A stretch of 64,000 nt of DNA from Sphingomonas sp. KR3-1 (lineage in GTDB: Bacteria > Pseudomonadota > Alphaproteobacteria > Sphingomonadales > Sphingomonadaceae), in the NCBI RefSeq assembly GCF_040049295.1, contig NZ_JBDZDQ010000001.1:930001-994000 (forward strand), given 5' to 3'. Positions 8,259 through 17,135 of the stretch are shown here, piece after piece. The notes below the pieces were generated by a model, which saw only the letters and a list, made by a program, of their open reading frames with translations, searched no databases and was not told the DNA's origin. A program made the translations under genes and the position numbers. Within the stretch, counting starts at the first letter, position 1, and each line of letters begins with the position of its first letter.

Positions 8259-10619
8259 TTACCAGCGGTAGGACGCGGTCACGCCGAAGGTGCGCGGCTT
8301 GTTCCAGCGCACCGAGAGCGGATAGCCCGCCTGGGTGAACTTGAGCACCTGCACCGCCTGGTCGGTCAGGTTGCGAACGAACACCGCGAGCTGCATGTTC
8401 TTGTAGGTGAGCCCGACCTGCGATCCGAACAGATCGACGTCGTCCATCGGGATGTACGGCGTGGCGAGCGTCACCGTGTCCTGCCCGCCGCCGCGCTGGC
8501 CCGAATAGCTGACATTGACGAAGCCGTTGAGGTCGCGCCCGAGCGCGTGGCGGTAATCGAGCGTCGCCGACATCGTCCAGTCCGGGATCTGCGCGACCGG
8601 CGAGTTGAGCACCGGCAGGCCCGAGATGCCGGCGGGCACCGCGACAAAGGTCGCGCGCTGCGTTGCCGCGTTGAGCGCGATCGACAGCGTGCCGCCGGCT
8701 GCCTTGAAGCGGCCGTCGAGCGCGGCCTCGACGCCCTTGGCGTGGATCGTGCCGCCATTGACGTTGAAGATCTGCAGCGCCGAAAGGCAGGCATTGGTGA
8801 CCGCGCAGCCATCGTTGATGCTGGTGATCGCGTCATGCGTGCGCGACAGATAGCCCGAGACGCGGACGAACAGGCTGCGCCCGATGCTCGACTTCACGCC
8901 GGCTTCGTAGCCGATCGTGTTCTCGTTGCCATAGGTGAACTGGAAGGGATTGGGCGCCGCGGCGTTGAAGCTGCCGTTGTTGACGCCGCCGGCGCGATAA
9001 CCCGACCCCGCCTTGGCATAGAGCAACGTGCCGCCCGATCCGGGGATCTTGTAGCTCGCGGTGAAGGTCCAGGCCGGCTGGTCCGATTTGAACGAGAAGG
9101 TGCTCGGCAGGCGGACATTGGCGCCGGTGTAGAGCAGCGTCACCTTCTGCGTGGCGGTCTTGTAGTCGTGCGAGAAGCGGCCCTCGCCGACCAGGGTCAG
9201 GTCGCCGATCTGATATTGCAGCGAGGCATAGGCCGCGAACGAATAGATGCGCTGGCGGGTGTCGCTGAAATTGCCATAGGCGAGCGGGAACGGCGTGGGG
9301 CAGTTCGCGGAGGTCGGCAGCGGCTTGATGCAGACCGGCGCGCTGGGCGTGCCCGTGCAGAAGCTCGCCGCCAGCGTGACCGTGCAGGGCGAGGAGACCA
9401 CGGTGCGATCATAGGTGTCGCGCTGGTAGAGCCCCTCCCCGCCGACGATCCAGGTGAGATCGCCCGATTTCCCGGTCAGGTGCAGGTCCTGATAGAGCGT
9501 ATGGTCGCGCACATCGGTCTTGGTCTGGTCATAGGGATAGGTGCCGATCTCGCCGAGCGCGCGCATCTGCGAGACGGTGGCGAGATCGAGCCCGCTGACG
9601 AATTGCTGGGTCGAGCGCCAGCGCGTCGCCATCGTCGTCGATTCGAGGCTGACGCCGCCACCGAGATCGAGCGAGCTGGTCAGCATCACGCGCAGCGATT
9701 TTTGCTGCATGCTGTCCTTGCCCTCGTGCGACGCGGTGAAGCGCGACTGGACATAGCCGAGCGGGATCTGCGGGTTCACGCCGCCGCCGGGGATGACATA
9801 GGTGTTGAGGAAGCTGGGCAGCTTCAGGTCCTGCCCGTCGACCAGCAGCGTCATGTCGAGCGGGCCGGAGCGATAGCGGATCTGGCCGCGCGCGTTCCAG
9901 CCATTGGTGCTGTCATAATAGCTGCCGCGCAACGGGTTGTAGTAGAAGCCCTTGGTCTGGCTGTAGACTTCGGCGCCGACACGCACGGCGATGTCGTCGC
10001 TCAGCGCCTGATTGACCACCGCGGACATCCGGTCCTGGTTGAGCCCGAAGGTGAACTGGTTGCGGACATAGCCGCTGTTCTGGAACTTGGGCTTGGCGAG
10101 GATCAGGTTGATCACGCCGAATTCGGAGTTGCGCCCGTAGAGCGCGCCCTGCGGCCCCTCGAGCACCTCGACGCGTTCGAGATCGAAATAGTCGACGGTC
10201 TTGAAGTTGCGGCCGCCCAGCGTCGAGCTGCCGACATAGGCGCCGTTGACGAACAGGCCGACGCCGGAATCGGCGCCGGTGGCGCGCTGCGTGCCCGATC
10301 CGCGGATCGAGACTTCGGCGAGGTTCTCGCTCGCCACGTCGTTGAAGCGGACGCCGGGCACGGCGTTGATCAGGTCGCCGCCGCTGGTGACCGGGCCCTT
10401 GGCCTGGAGCTGGTCCGCCGTCACTGCCGAGATCGTGCCCGGCACGTCGCGGATATTCTCCTCGCGGCGGCGCGCGGTGACGATGATGTCGTCGTCGCGG
10501 CCCTGAGCGCGGGCGCTCGTCGCCTGCGCGGCGGGCGTATCGCTGGTTGAAGACTGGGCCAGCGCCGGCGTCGAGACGACGAGCGCAAGGGTGGCCGTAG
10601 TGGCAAGAAAATCTCGCAT
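8259..10619 (-). CDS. TonB-dependent receptor (complete)
   Basis: A 786-residue protein. The start at 10619 (MRDFLATTATLALV) is chosen because GGGAGG precedes it and it opens a signal peptide ending ALAQ; a further in-frame ATG upstream would bury that signal. A TonB-box-like DDDIIVTARRR follows, then a full plug domain (VPGTISAVTADQLQ, DLINAVPGVRF, VSIRGSG, VEVLEGPQGALYGRNS) and a barrel ending FGVTASYRW. It is a classic sphingomonad receptor of the iron-complex or organic-substrate type. Transcribed divergently from a GntR regulator with a palindromic operator between them, so it is probably repressed by that regulator until ligand is present. Confidence 0.93.
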   Translation of the reverse strand: MRDFLATTATLALVVSTPALAQSSTSDTPAAQATSARAQGRDDDIIVTARRREENIRDVPGTISAVTADQLQAKGPVTSGGDLINAVPGVRFNDVASENLAEVSIRGSGTQRATGADSGVGLFVNGAYVGSSTLGGRNFKTVDYFDLERVEVLEGPQGALYGRNSEFGVINLILAKPKFQNSGYVRNQFTFGLNQDRMSAVVNQALSDDIAVRVGAEVYSQTKGFYYNPLRGSYYDSTNGWNARGQIRYRSGPLDMTLLVDGQDLKLPSFLNTYVIPGGGVNPQIPLGYVQSRFTASHEGKDSMQQKSLRVMLTSSLDLGGGVSLESTTMATRWRSTQQFVSGLDLATVSQMRALGEIGTYPYDQTKTDVRDHTLYQDLHLTGKSGDLTWIVGGEGLYQRDTYDRTVVSSPCTVTLAASFCTGTPSAPVCIKPLPTSANCPTPFPLAYGNFSDTRQRIYSFAAYASLQYQIGDLTLVGEGRFSHDYKTATQKVTLLYTGANVRLPSTFSFKSDQPAWTFTASYKIPGSGGTLLYAKAGSGYRAGGVNNGSFNAAAPNPFQFTYGNENTIGYEAGVKSSIGRSLFVRVSGYLSRTHDAITSINDGCAVTNACLSALQIFNVNGGTIHAKGVEAALDGRFKAAGGTLSIALNAATQRATFVAVPAGISGLPVLNSPVAQIPDWTMSATLDYRHALGRDLNGFVNVSYSGQRGGGQDTVTLATPYIPMDDVDLFGSQVGLTYKNMQLAVFVRNLTDQAVQVLKFTQAGYPLSVRWNKPRTFGVTASYRW

Positions 10620-10693
10620 GCATCCTCCCATGGCGCGCATTTTTGCGGCGCCGGGGCAAAGCATCCGCCGACTCGTACATCAATGTCAAATAT

Positions 10694-10726
10694 ATTGTAC
10701 GACAATCATACCATAATGGTCTTACA
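10694..10726. promoter_or_regulatory. Candidate GntR (FadR-type) operator, copy 2
   Basis: The perfect palindrome ATTGT-ACG-ACAAT (10694-10706) contains an exact TNGTnnnACNA core. A second palindrome ACCAT-A-ATGGT follows at 10710-10720. It sits 75 bp upstream of the TonB receptor start and about 90 bp upstream of the GntR gene in their shared region. The same composite site occurs at 5707, so the adjacent GntR protein is the likely binder. Confidence 0.6.
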
Positions 10727-10791
10727 AATGGACTATGGATGATCTTGCCTACGCGATGGAATCTATCGCGCTGGATTGGTAAGCACCTGCC

Positions 10792-11577
10792 GTGCAACCA
10801 TCCGCGAGAGACAAGCCTTTGACCGACAAGCGAGACTCGACGGACCGTGAGACGCAGGCAGGCATGGGCATGACGCCCCCCGCCAACGCCGAGGAACTCG
10901 CCTTCGCGCTGCGCCAGCAGATCCAGAAGAGCGAGCTCGCGCCCGGCGAATGGCTGCGCGAATCGCGGCTGTGCGCCGAGTTCGGCATCGGCCGCTCGAT
11001 CGCGCGCCGTGCGCTGCGCATCCTGGCCGATGACGGGCTGGTCGAGATCGAGGAAAATCGCGGCGCGCGCGTCTCCGCCACCACGGTGGAGGAAGTGTTT
11101 GACCTCTATGAGGTGCGCGCGGCGCTCTACGGCCTTGCCGCGCGCTTCGCCTGCCTGCGCGGATCGGACGCGGCGATCCGGCGCATGCTGGCCGATATCG
11201 ACCGCCTGCTCGAGGAGGCCGCCAGGGGCGAGCCCGCCGAGCAGATCATCGCGCAGAGCGAGAACATCTTCAGCGCGATGGCCGCCTGCGCCAGCCCCGA
11301 TGCGCAGAAGATGATCGAGGCAGTGCGCCGCAAGACGCGCTTCCACTTCTCGTTCGCCGCGCTCGCGCTCGCCGCGCATGATTCCGGCCCCTATGCCCAT
11401 TGGCGCGAGGTGCGCGCCGCGCTGGTCGCGCGCGATGCCGACAAGGCAAGCCAGGGCGCGCGCGACATCCTCTATTTCATGCAGGGCGAAGTCGCGCGGA
11501 TCATGCTCGCGCGCGGCCCCCGCCTGCGCGACGAGGTGCCCGCGCCCGCCAAGAGGCGCGCCGCCGGCCGCCGCTGA
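10792..11577 (+). CDS. GntR family transcriptional regulator with FCD domain
   Basis: 261 residues if the GTG at 10792 is used. An ATG at 10864 (MGMTPPANAEEL) would give 237 residues and still keep the whole DNA-binding domain. The winged helix is clear: LAFALRQQIQKSELAPGEWLR with RESRLCAEFGIGRSIARRALRIL (in parts) and GLVEIEENRGARVS. An all-helical FCD ligand domain follows (EVFDLYEVRAALYG). Members of the FadR subfamily sense small acids or sugar acids and bind TNGTnnnACNA palindromes. Exactly such a site lies in the upstream region and again near 5707, indicating autoregulation and control of the receptor and hydrolases. Confidence 0.88.
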   Translation: MQPSARDKPLTDKRDSTDRETQAGMGMTPPANAEELAFALRQQIQKSELAPGEWLRESRLCAEFGIGRSIARRALRILADDGLVEIEENRGARVSATTVEEVFDLYEVRAALYGLAARFACLRGSDAAIRRMLADIDRLLEEAARGEPAEQIIAQSENIFSAMAACASPDAQKMIEAVRRKTRFHFSFAALALAAHDSGPYAHWREVRAALVARDADKASQGARDILYFMQGEVARIMLARGPRLRDEVPAPAKRRAAGRR

Positions 11578-11651
11578 GACGGCACGGCGTTGCGGCCGCT
11601 GTCCTTTCGCCCGCACTTCGGGCAGGGGCGTGCCAAGCTTGGGAGAATGGT

Positions 11652-12011
11652 ATGAGCGATCCGGCAAAGGCATGGGACGGCGCGCAGGTCCGCAAATGGC
11701 TGGAGCGCCGGCTCGAGGCGGCGAAGCTTGACCAGGCGGCGGCGGACCGGCGCGGCTATGAGGCGCGAGACGAGTATGACCAGGCCGCGGCCGAGGAATG
11801 GGTCTGCCGGGCATTGAAGGATGCGGACTGCACCGGCGACCAGGCGCTGTTCGCCAAGCGCCTCAAGGAGCTGATCGCCCAGGAAGACTATGCCGCGACC
11901 GGCATTAATGACGATACGCGGTTCGAGCGGCATGTGCGCGGCGTGCTCAGGAAGCTGGCGAAGATGACCAAGGCGAACGAGGGCTTCGAGAAGACGCTGC
12001 GCTATCAGTGA
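11652..12011 (+). CDS. Hypothetical protein, 119 aa
   Basis: The ATG follows TTGGGAGAATGGT. The protein is highly charged and helical (KWLERRLEAAKL, DEYDQAAAEEWVCRAL, RKLAKMTKANEGFEKTL), without signal peptide or membrane segment. I do not recognise the family. It ends 13 bp before the stop of the convergent DUF4157 gene. GC content matches the neighbours. Confidence 0.55.
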   Translation: MSDPAKAWDGAQVRKWLERRLEAAKLDQAAADRRGYEARDEYDQAAAEEWVCRALKDADCTGDQALFAKRLKELIAQEDYAATGINDDTRFERHVRGVLRKLAKMTKANEGFEKTLRYQ

Positions 12012-12023
12012 GCGCCACGCGCC

Positions 12024-13913
12024 TCAAGGCGACGGCGGCGGCGCTGACGGTGGCGGCGACGCCCCGGACGGCGGCGAGGGCGCGGTCGGCGGCGCCGCGC
12101 CGGCGGGCTTGGACGGAGCGCTGCCGGCGACCAGATTGTCCATGTCGATCCAGCCGATCAACGTGGTCGCGGAGGCGAACCACGGCGTCTTCGAATCGCC
12201 GGGCGCCACCCGCAGATCGTCGAGGCAGACCTTGATCGCATTGTTCTTGGATTTGAGACCGCCGCCGTCGATCGTGTGCCACAGCTCCCATTTCTCGTTC
12301 GGCTTGTCTGGGGGGCTCGGCGCCTTCTCGAAACTGTCGAACACGGCGATGTGCTTGAACGCGCCCTTGCCGAGCGTGACCGTGGTCGCCGCGCTGACGC
12401 CATAGCCCTGGGCTGCGCCGGCGCCGAGCAGGACATATTCGCCGCGCTTCGGGTGCTCGGTCAGCGGCGCCTTGGCATAGTGGATTTCCTGGTCGTGCTT
12501 GTGCATCTCGTCGAGCTTGGCCTTGCGCCCGTCGATCATCGCCTTGAGCTTGTCGCGCTCATGGTCGACCCCCCGGATCTGGGTGTTGAGCTGCTTGATC
12601 GTCTGGGCCTGGCCGACCATCTGGCCCTTGGTCTGCAGCACCATCTGATGCTTGACCAGCAGCTCCTGCTTCTTCTTCTGGATCTCGCCGGAAAGCGCCT
12701 TGGCGCCGTCCTTGTTGCCGCTTTCCGAGGCCGCCTTGCCCGCTTCGACGAGCAGCTTCAGCTCGTCGGCGAGCTGCGCTTCCTCGAGATCGAGGACTTT
12801 TTTCTTTTCCTGCAGCTCCTCTCCCGCCTTTACCGCCTTTGCCAAGCGCGTGAGCGGGCCGTCGACCTTCCGGCCGCGGCGATCCGGCTTCTTGGGATCC
12901 TCCAGCGACGCCCGGTTGAGCCGCATCGTTTCGGTGTACACGTCGATCTCGGCCTGAAGCTGGTACTCGGCATCAAGCTTGCGCTTGGCGTCGGACAGGA
13001 GGCGGCTGGCGGCCCGGGTTTCCTTGGCGTTGCGCCCCAGCTTCTTCGATCGCTTCGAGATCGCGTCGCCGAAGGTCTGTCCGGCGAACTCGACGCAGGT
13101 CGTGTAGTTCTTCATCGGCGCGACCTCTCGGGTCCGGGTCTCTTCCTTGCCGTCGACCTTGACCGTGTAGGTCTGCGTGTAGCCCGAGCGGATCTTGTCG
13201 ATCTCCTCCTGGGACATGATCGTCGCCTCGGACTTCTGGCGCCCGCCGGCGGATTCGATGACGGCCTCCCGCATCAGGTCGCCTTCGGAGACCAGCTTCT
13301 CGGGCTCCTCGACCGGGGCGACCCCGCTTGCACCCGGCGCCGCTTGCCGCTGGACGGCGCTACCGCCGCCGGCGCTCGCCGCAATCGGATGGCCGGAGAG
13401 CAGACCCCCGGCAGGTCGACCCGCGACGACCGCGTCGGCAACCGAATCCGCCTGGCGCTCATAGGCGTCGCCGACCCGGCCCATGCCGCCCTCGACCGAC
13501 ACGCCCCGGCGCTGCTGGACGACATGGGCGAGCTCATGCGCGAGCAGCCGCGTGCCCTCCGCCGTGCCGGGCCGATATTCGCCGCGGCCGAAGACGATGT
13601 CCTGGCCCGTGGTGTAGGCGCGCGCGCCGATCGCCTGCGCGGCACTTGCGGCGTGTCCATCAGCGTGCACCCGCACTGCGCCGAAATCCTGTTGGAAGCG
13701 CTGCTCGAGCAGTGCGCGCGGAGCCGGATCGAGCGGCTGGCCCGGCGACCGCGACACCGCGTGCGCAGCCGGCGCGGCGGCGTGGCGGGCGGGAACCCGG
13801 CTGAGCCCGGAAAAGGCGGGGGTGGCGGTGCGCGCTTCGCTGCGCTGGATGCGCGGAGAACCGCGGGCAGCGACGGGCTGAAACGTCTTCGGCTTCCTGG
13901 CTATGGTCCGCAT
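12024..13913 (-). CDS. DUF4157 (HExxH) protein with coiled coil and C-terminal Cys/His domain
   Basis: A 629-residue protein. The start at 13913 (MRTIARKPKTF) has AAGGGGAGA upstream. Residues 1-60 are a basic, disordered leader. A DUF4157 domain at about 61-165 contains the metallopeptidase motif HELAH at 126-130 and the typical LLEQRFQQDFGAVRVHAD-type block in which the domain begins. A Cys lies at 273 (NYTTCVEFAG). Residues 285-480 are a long charged coiled coil. His residues are at 521 (FKHIAVF) and 546 (WELWHTIDGGG), and a Pro/Ala/Ser tail ends the protein. DUF4157 proteins are associated with polymorphic toxins and extracellular contractile injection systems, but no eCIS genes are visible here. 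The split C273/H521 pair could be a papain-like site; that is a guess. Confidence 0.75.
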   Translation of the reverse strand: MRTIARKPKTFQPVAARGSPRIQRSEARTATPAFSGLSRVPARHAAAPAAHAVSRSPGQPLDPAPRALLEQRFQQDFGAVRVHADGHAASAAQAIGARAYTTGQDIVFGRGEYRPGTAEGTRLLAHELAHVVQQRRGVSVEGGMGRVGDAYERQADSVADAVVAGRPAGGLLSGHPIAASAGGGSAVQRQAAPGASGVAPVEEPEKLVSEGDLMREAVIESAGGRQKSEATIMSQEEIDKIRSGYTQTYTVKVDGKEETRTREVAPMKNYTTCVEFAGQTFGDAISKRSKKLGRNAKETRAASRLLSDAKRKLDAEYQLQAEIDVYTETMRLNRASLEDPKKPDRRGRKVDGPLTRLAKAVKAGEELQEKKKVLDLEEAQLADELKLLVEAGKAASESGNKDGAKALSGEIQKKKQELLVKHQMVLQTKGQMVGQAQTIKQLNTQIRGVDHERDKLKAMIDGRKAKLDEMHKHDQEIHYAKAPLTEHPKRGEYVLLGAGAAQGYGVSAATTVTLGKGAFKHIAVFDSFEKAPSPPDKPNEKWELWHTIDGGGLKSKNNAIKVCLDDLRVAPGDSKTPWFASATTLIGWIDMDNLVAGSAPSKPAGAAPPTAPSPPSGASPPPSAPPPSP

Positions 13914-14147
13914 CACCAGTCTCCCCTTACGGACAAAGCCGACAGAATGGGCGAAGGATCTTCCCGCTAACAAGCACGCATAGCAGCACGGGGCTGACAA
14001 GTCCCGATCCCATGCCGGAGACAATAGTGCAAGTCAGCCAGGGACCGCAGAGCGACCTTTTCGATCACAAACCGTCGCGAGTCCGGATACGGCAATTGCC
14101 GCGCAAATCGCCGAGGGCATGATCTTCGCTGCGCGACAGCTCGCCCT
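13914..14147. other. Intergenic region
   Basis: No gene or clear element recognised; it contains the presumed promoter of the DUF4157 gene. Confidence 0.4.
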
Positions 14148-14339
14148 TCATTCTGCCAACTGAGTCATTCCCTGGCCACGCAACTTGCGGGCCTCGCGCT
14201 GCTCGGCAGCAATACCTTCCTTGGCCCAGGCAACGGCCGCGACAATCGCGATATCTCTGACGTTCTCGAGCGTGGCCGTGTCGGCCAGGGCGCGCTGGCG
14301 CACCTCTTCCGTGCGGCAGAAGATGGCAGTCGGTTGCAT
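14148..14339 (-). CDS. Small hypothetical protein, 63 aa
   Basis: The ATG at 14339 gives MQPTAIFCRTEEVRQRAL followed by one amphipathic/hydrophobic helix (NVRDIAIVAAVAWAKEG) and a basic tail. A TTG at 14366 would add nine residues. No good ribosome-binding site precedes either start. Codon use looks coding. Function unknown. Confidence 0.5.
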   Translation of the reverse strand: MQPTAIFCRTEEVRQRALADTATLENVRDIAIVAAVAWAKEGIAAEQREARKLRGQGMTQLAE

Positions 14340-14378
14340 GGGTCGGGCTTTCGAAAGGAGGAGCAATGGCGAGCGACG

Positions 14379-14507
14379 TCAGGCTTTCTTGAGCGGCTGC
14401 ACCAGCGGCGTGCCCTTCAGCGCCGAGCTGATCGGGGCCAGCTTGGGTGGTGCTGCCTTTTTCGGCTTGCGGATTTCCTTGCTGGTTCGGCGTTGACCCT
14501 TGGCCAT
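14379..14507 (-). CDS. Small basic hypothetical protein, 42 aa
   Basis: The ATG at 14507 follows AGGAAGGAA at ideal spacing. The sequence begins MAKGQRRTSKEIRKPKK and ends PLVQPLKKA; 12 of 42 residues are Lys/Arg. Short MAKGQ-type proteins of this kind are widespread in Alphaproteobacteria with unknown role, perhaps nucleic-acid binding. Confidence 0.6.
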   Translation of the reverse strand: MAKGQRRTSKEIRKPKKAAPPKLAPISSALKGTPLVQPLKKA

Positions 14508-15937
<1,430 letters not shown>

Positions 15938-15985
15938 GCGGGCAGGCGCGGGCGCCCTTCGTAGGCCCCGCGCCACGCCGGCCGG

Positions 15986-16378
15986 TCAGTTCCGCAGCGA
16001 ATCCGGGACCACGCCGCCATTCTCGGCGAGCTTGTCCATCACCGCCTTGTGCAGGGCGATATTCTGCTCCGCGCTGCCATCCTCCCCGGCATGGACGCCG
16101 AGTTCCTGGCCGAGCTGCTTGCGCGCATCCAGGCTCGAATCCAGATCGAGCAGCTTGAGCAGGTCGACGATCGAGCTCTGATAGTTGCCGCCGCCATCCT
16201 TCATCTTCGCCACTTCGGCGAGCACGGCACCGACATCGACCGGCTCGGCCGTCTGGGCGGGAGCCGGCGCGGCCGGCGCCGATGCAGCGGGAGGCTGTGC
16301 GGGTGCGGCAGCAACCGGCGCGGGCGCAGCTGCCTTGTGGCCGAAGATCTTGCCCATGATGTCGCCGAATATGCTCAT
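15986..16378 (-). CDS. DUF3597 domain protein
   Basis: A 130-residue protein with ATG preceded by AGAGGAGGCGG. The N-terminus MSIFGDIMGKIFGHK is followed by an Ala/Pro-rich linker (about 16-45) and the conserved C-terminal helical block (VDVGAVLAEVAKM, SSIVDLLKLLDLDSS, ARKQLGQELGV, DSLRN). DUF3597 proteins are common in Proteobacteria, resemble small LysM-associated/YgaU-like proteins in size, and have no known function. Convergent to mreB. Confidence 0.8.
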   Translation of the reverse strand: MSIFGDIMGKIFGHKAAAPAPVAAAPAQPPAASAPAAPAPAQTAEPVDVGAVLAEVAKMKDGGGNYQSSIVDLLKLLDLDSSLDARKQLGQELGVHAGEDGSAEQNIALHKAVMDKLAENGGVVPDSLRN

Positions 16379-16520
16379 TTCCGCCTCCTCTTTCGGGACC
16401 AGCCCGCCATGTCGATGCATGCCCAACGTCGGGGCGTCGCCAAAGGTTCGCGCACGGAACGGCGACCGGTCCGGGTTCGTTCACGCTTCGGCCTTCGCGC
16501 CGTCATCAGAGAGGATTGAT

Positions 16521-17090
16521 ATGTATCGAGCACGCTGGATCGTCGTGGGGGCCTCTGCCCTCGCGCTCGCCGCTTGTGGACACAAGGACGAAACCACGAC
16601 CACCACCAACACCGTGACGACCGAGAACACGGTCATGGCCGACAACATGGTGATGCCGGCCGCTTCGCCGAGCCAGCAGTTCGCCAATGCCGCCGCATCG
16701 AGCGACGCCTTCGAGATCGCCAGCTCGCAGCTGGCGGCAACCCAGGCGGAGTCGCCCGCGGTCAAGAAGTTCGCCGCCGAGATGATCAAGGCGCACACCG
16801 AATCCACCGCCAAGCTGAAGACCGCGGCGGCCGCGGCGACGCCAGCGGTGGTGCCCGATGCCACGCTGGCGGCGGAGCAGCAGCAATCGCTGGATTCGCT
16901 GAAGCTGCTCAAGGGCGCGGACTTCGACAAGGCTTATGCCGGCGCCCAGGTCGATGCGCATCAGAAGACGCTGGCCGCGCTGAAGGTCTATTCCACCACC
17001 GGCGACGTGCCGTCGCTCAAGGCCTTCGCCACCAAGCTGCTGCCGACCGTCGCGGCGCACCTGAACATGGCGACTGCCCTCAAGAAGTAG
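16521..17090 (+). CDS. DUF4142 lipoprotein
   Basis: A 189-residue protein with ATG after AGAGAGGATTG. The lipobox LALAACG ends the signal peptide. A Thr/Asn-rich spacer (about 24-50) precedes the four-helix DUF4142 core (FANAAASSDAFEIASSQLA, VKKFAAEMIKAH, AHQKTLAALKVYSTTGD, FATKLLPTVAAHL). The conserved His residues of this ferritin-like fold (AEMIKAH, DAHQKTL, AAHL) are visible. Periplasmic or outer-membrane anchored; stress-related in several species, mechanism unknown. Confidence 0.85.
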   Translation: MYRARWIVVGASALALAACGHKDETTTTTNTVTTENTVMADNMVMPAASPSQQFANAAASSDAFEIASSQLAATQAESPAVKKFAAEMIKAHTESTAKLKTAAAAATPAVVPDATLAAEQQQSLDSLKLLKGADFDKAYAGAQVDAHQKTLAALKVYSTTGDVPSLKAFATKLLPTVAAHLNMATALKK

Positions 17091-17101
17091 GCCAGCGAGC
17101 G

Positions 17102-17125
17102 GCCGGCGCCTCGCTCGGCGCCGGC
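17102..17125. terminator. Terminator hairpin between convergent genes
   Basis: A 9-bp perfect stem GCCGGCGCC/GGCGCCGGC with a TCGCTC loop sits between the DUF4142 stop (17090) and the autotransporter stop (17136). Only short T stretches follow. Confidence 0.6.
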
Positions 17126-17135
17126 CCGCTTCGTT

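Noticed and set aside
8181..10550. 789-codon open frame opposite the TonB receptor
   Set aside because: Composition (Arg, Val, Asp repeats) is typical of a shadow frame; the receptor on the minus strand is unambiguous.
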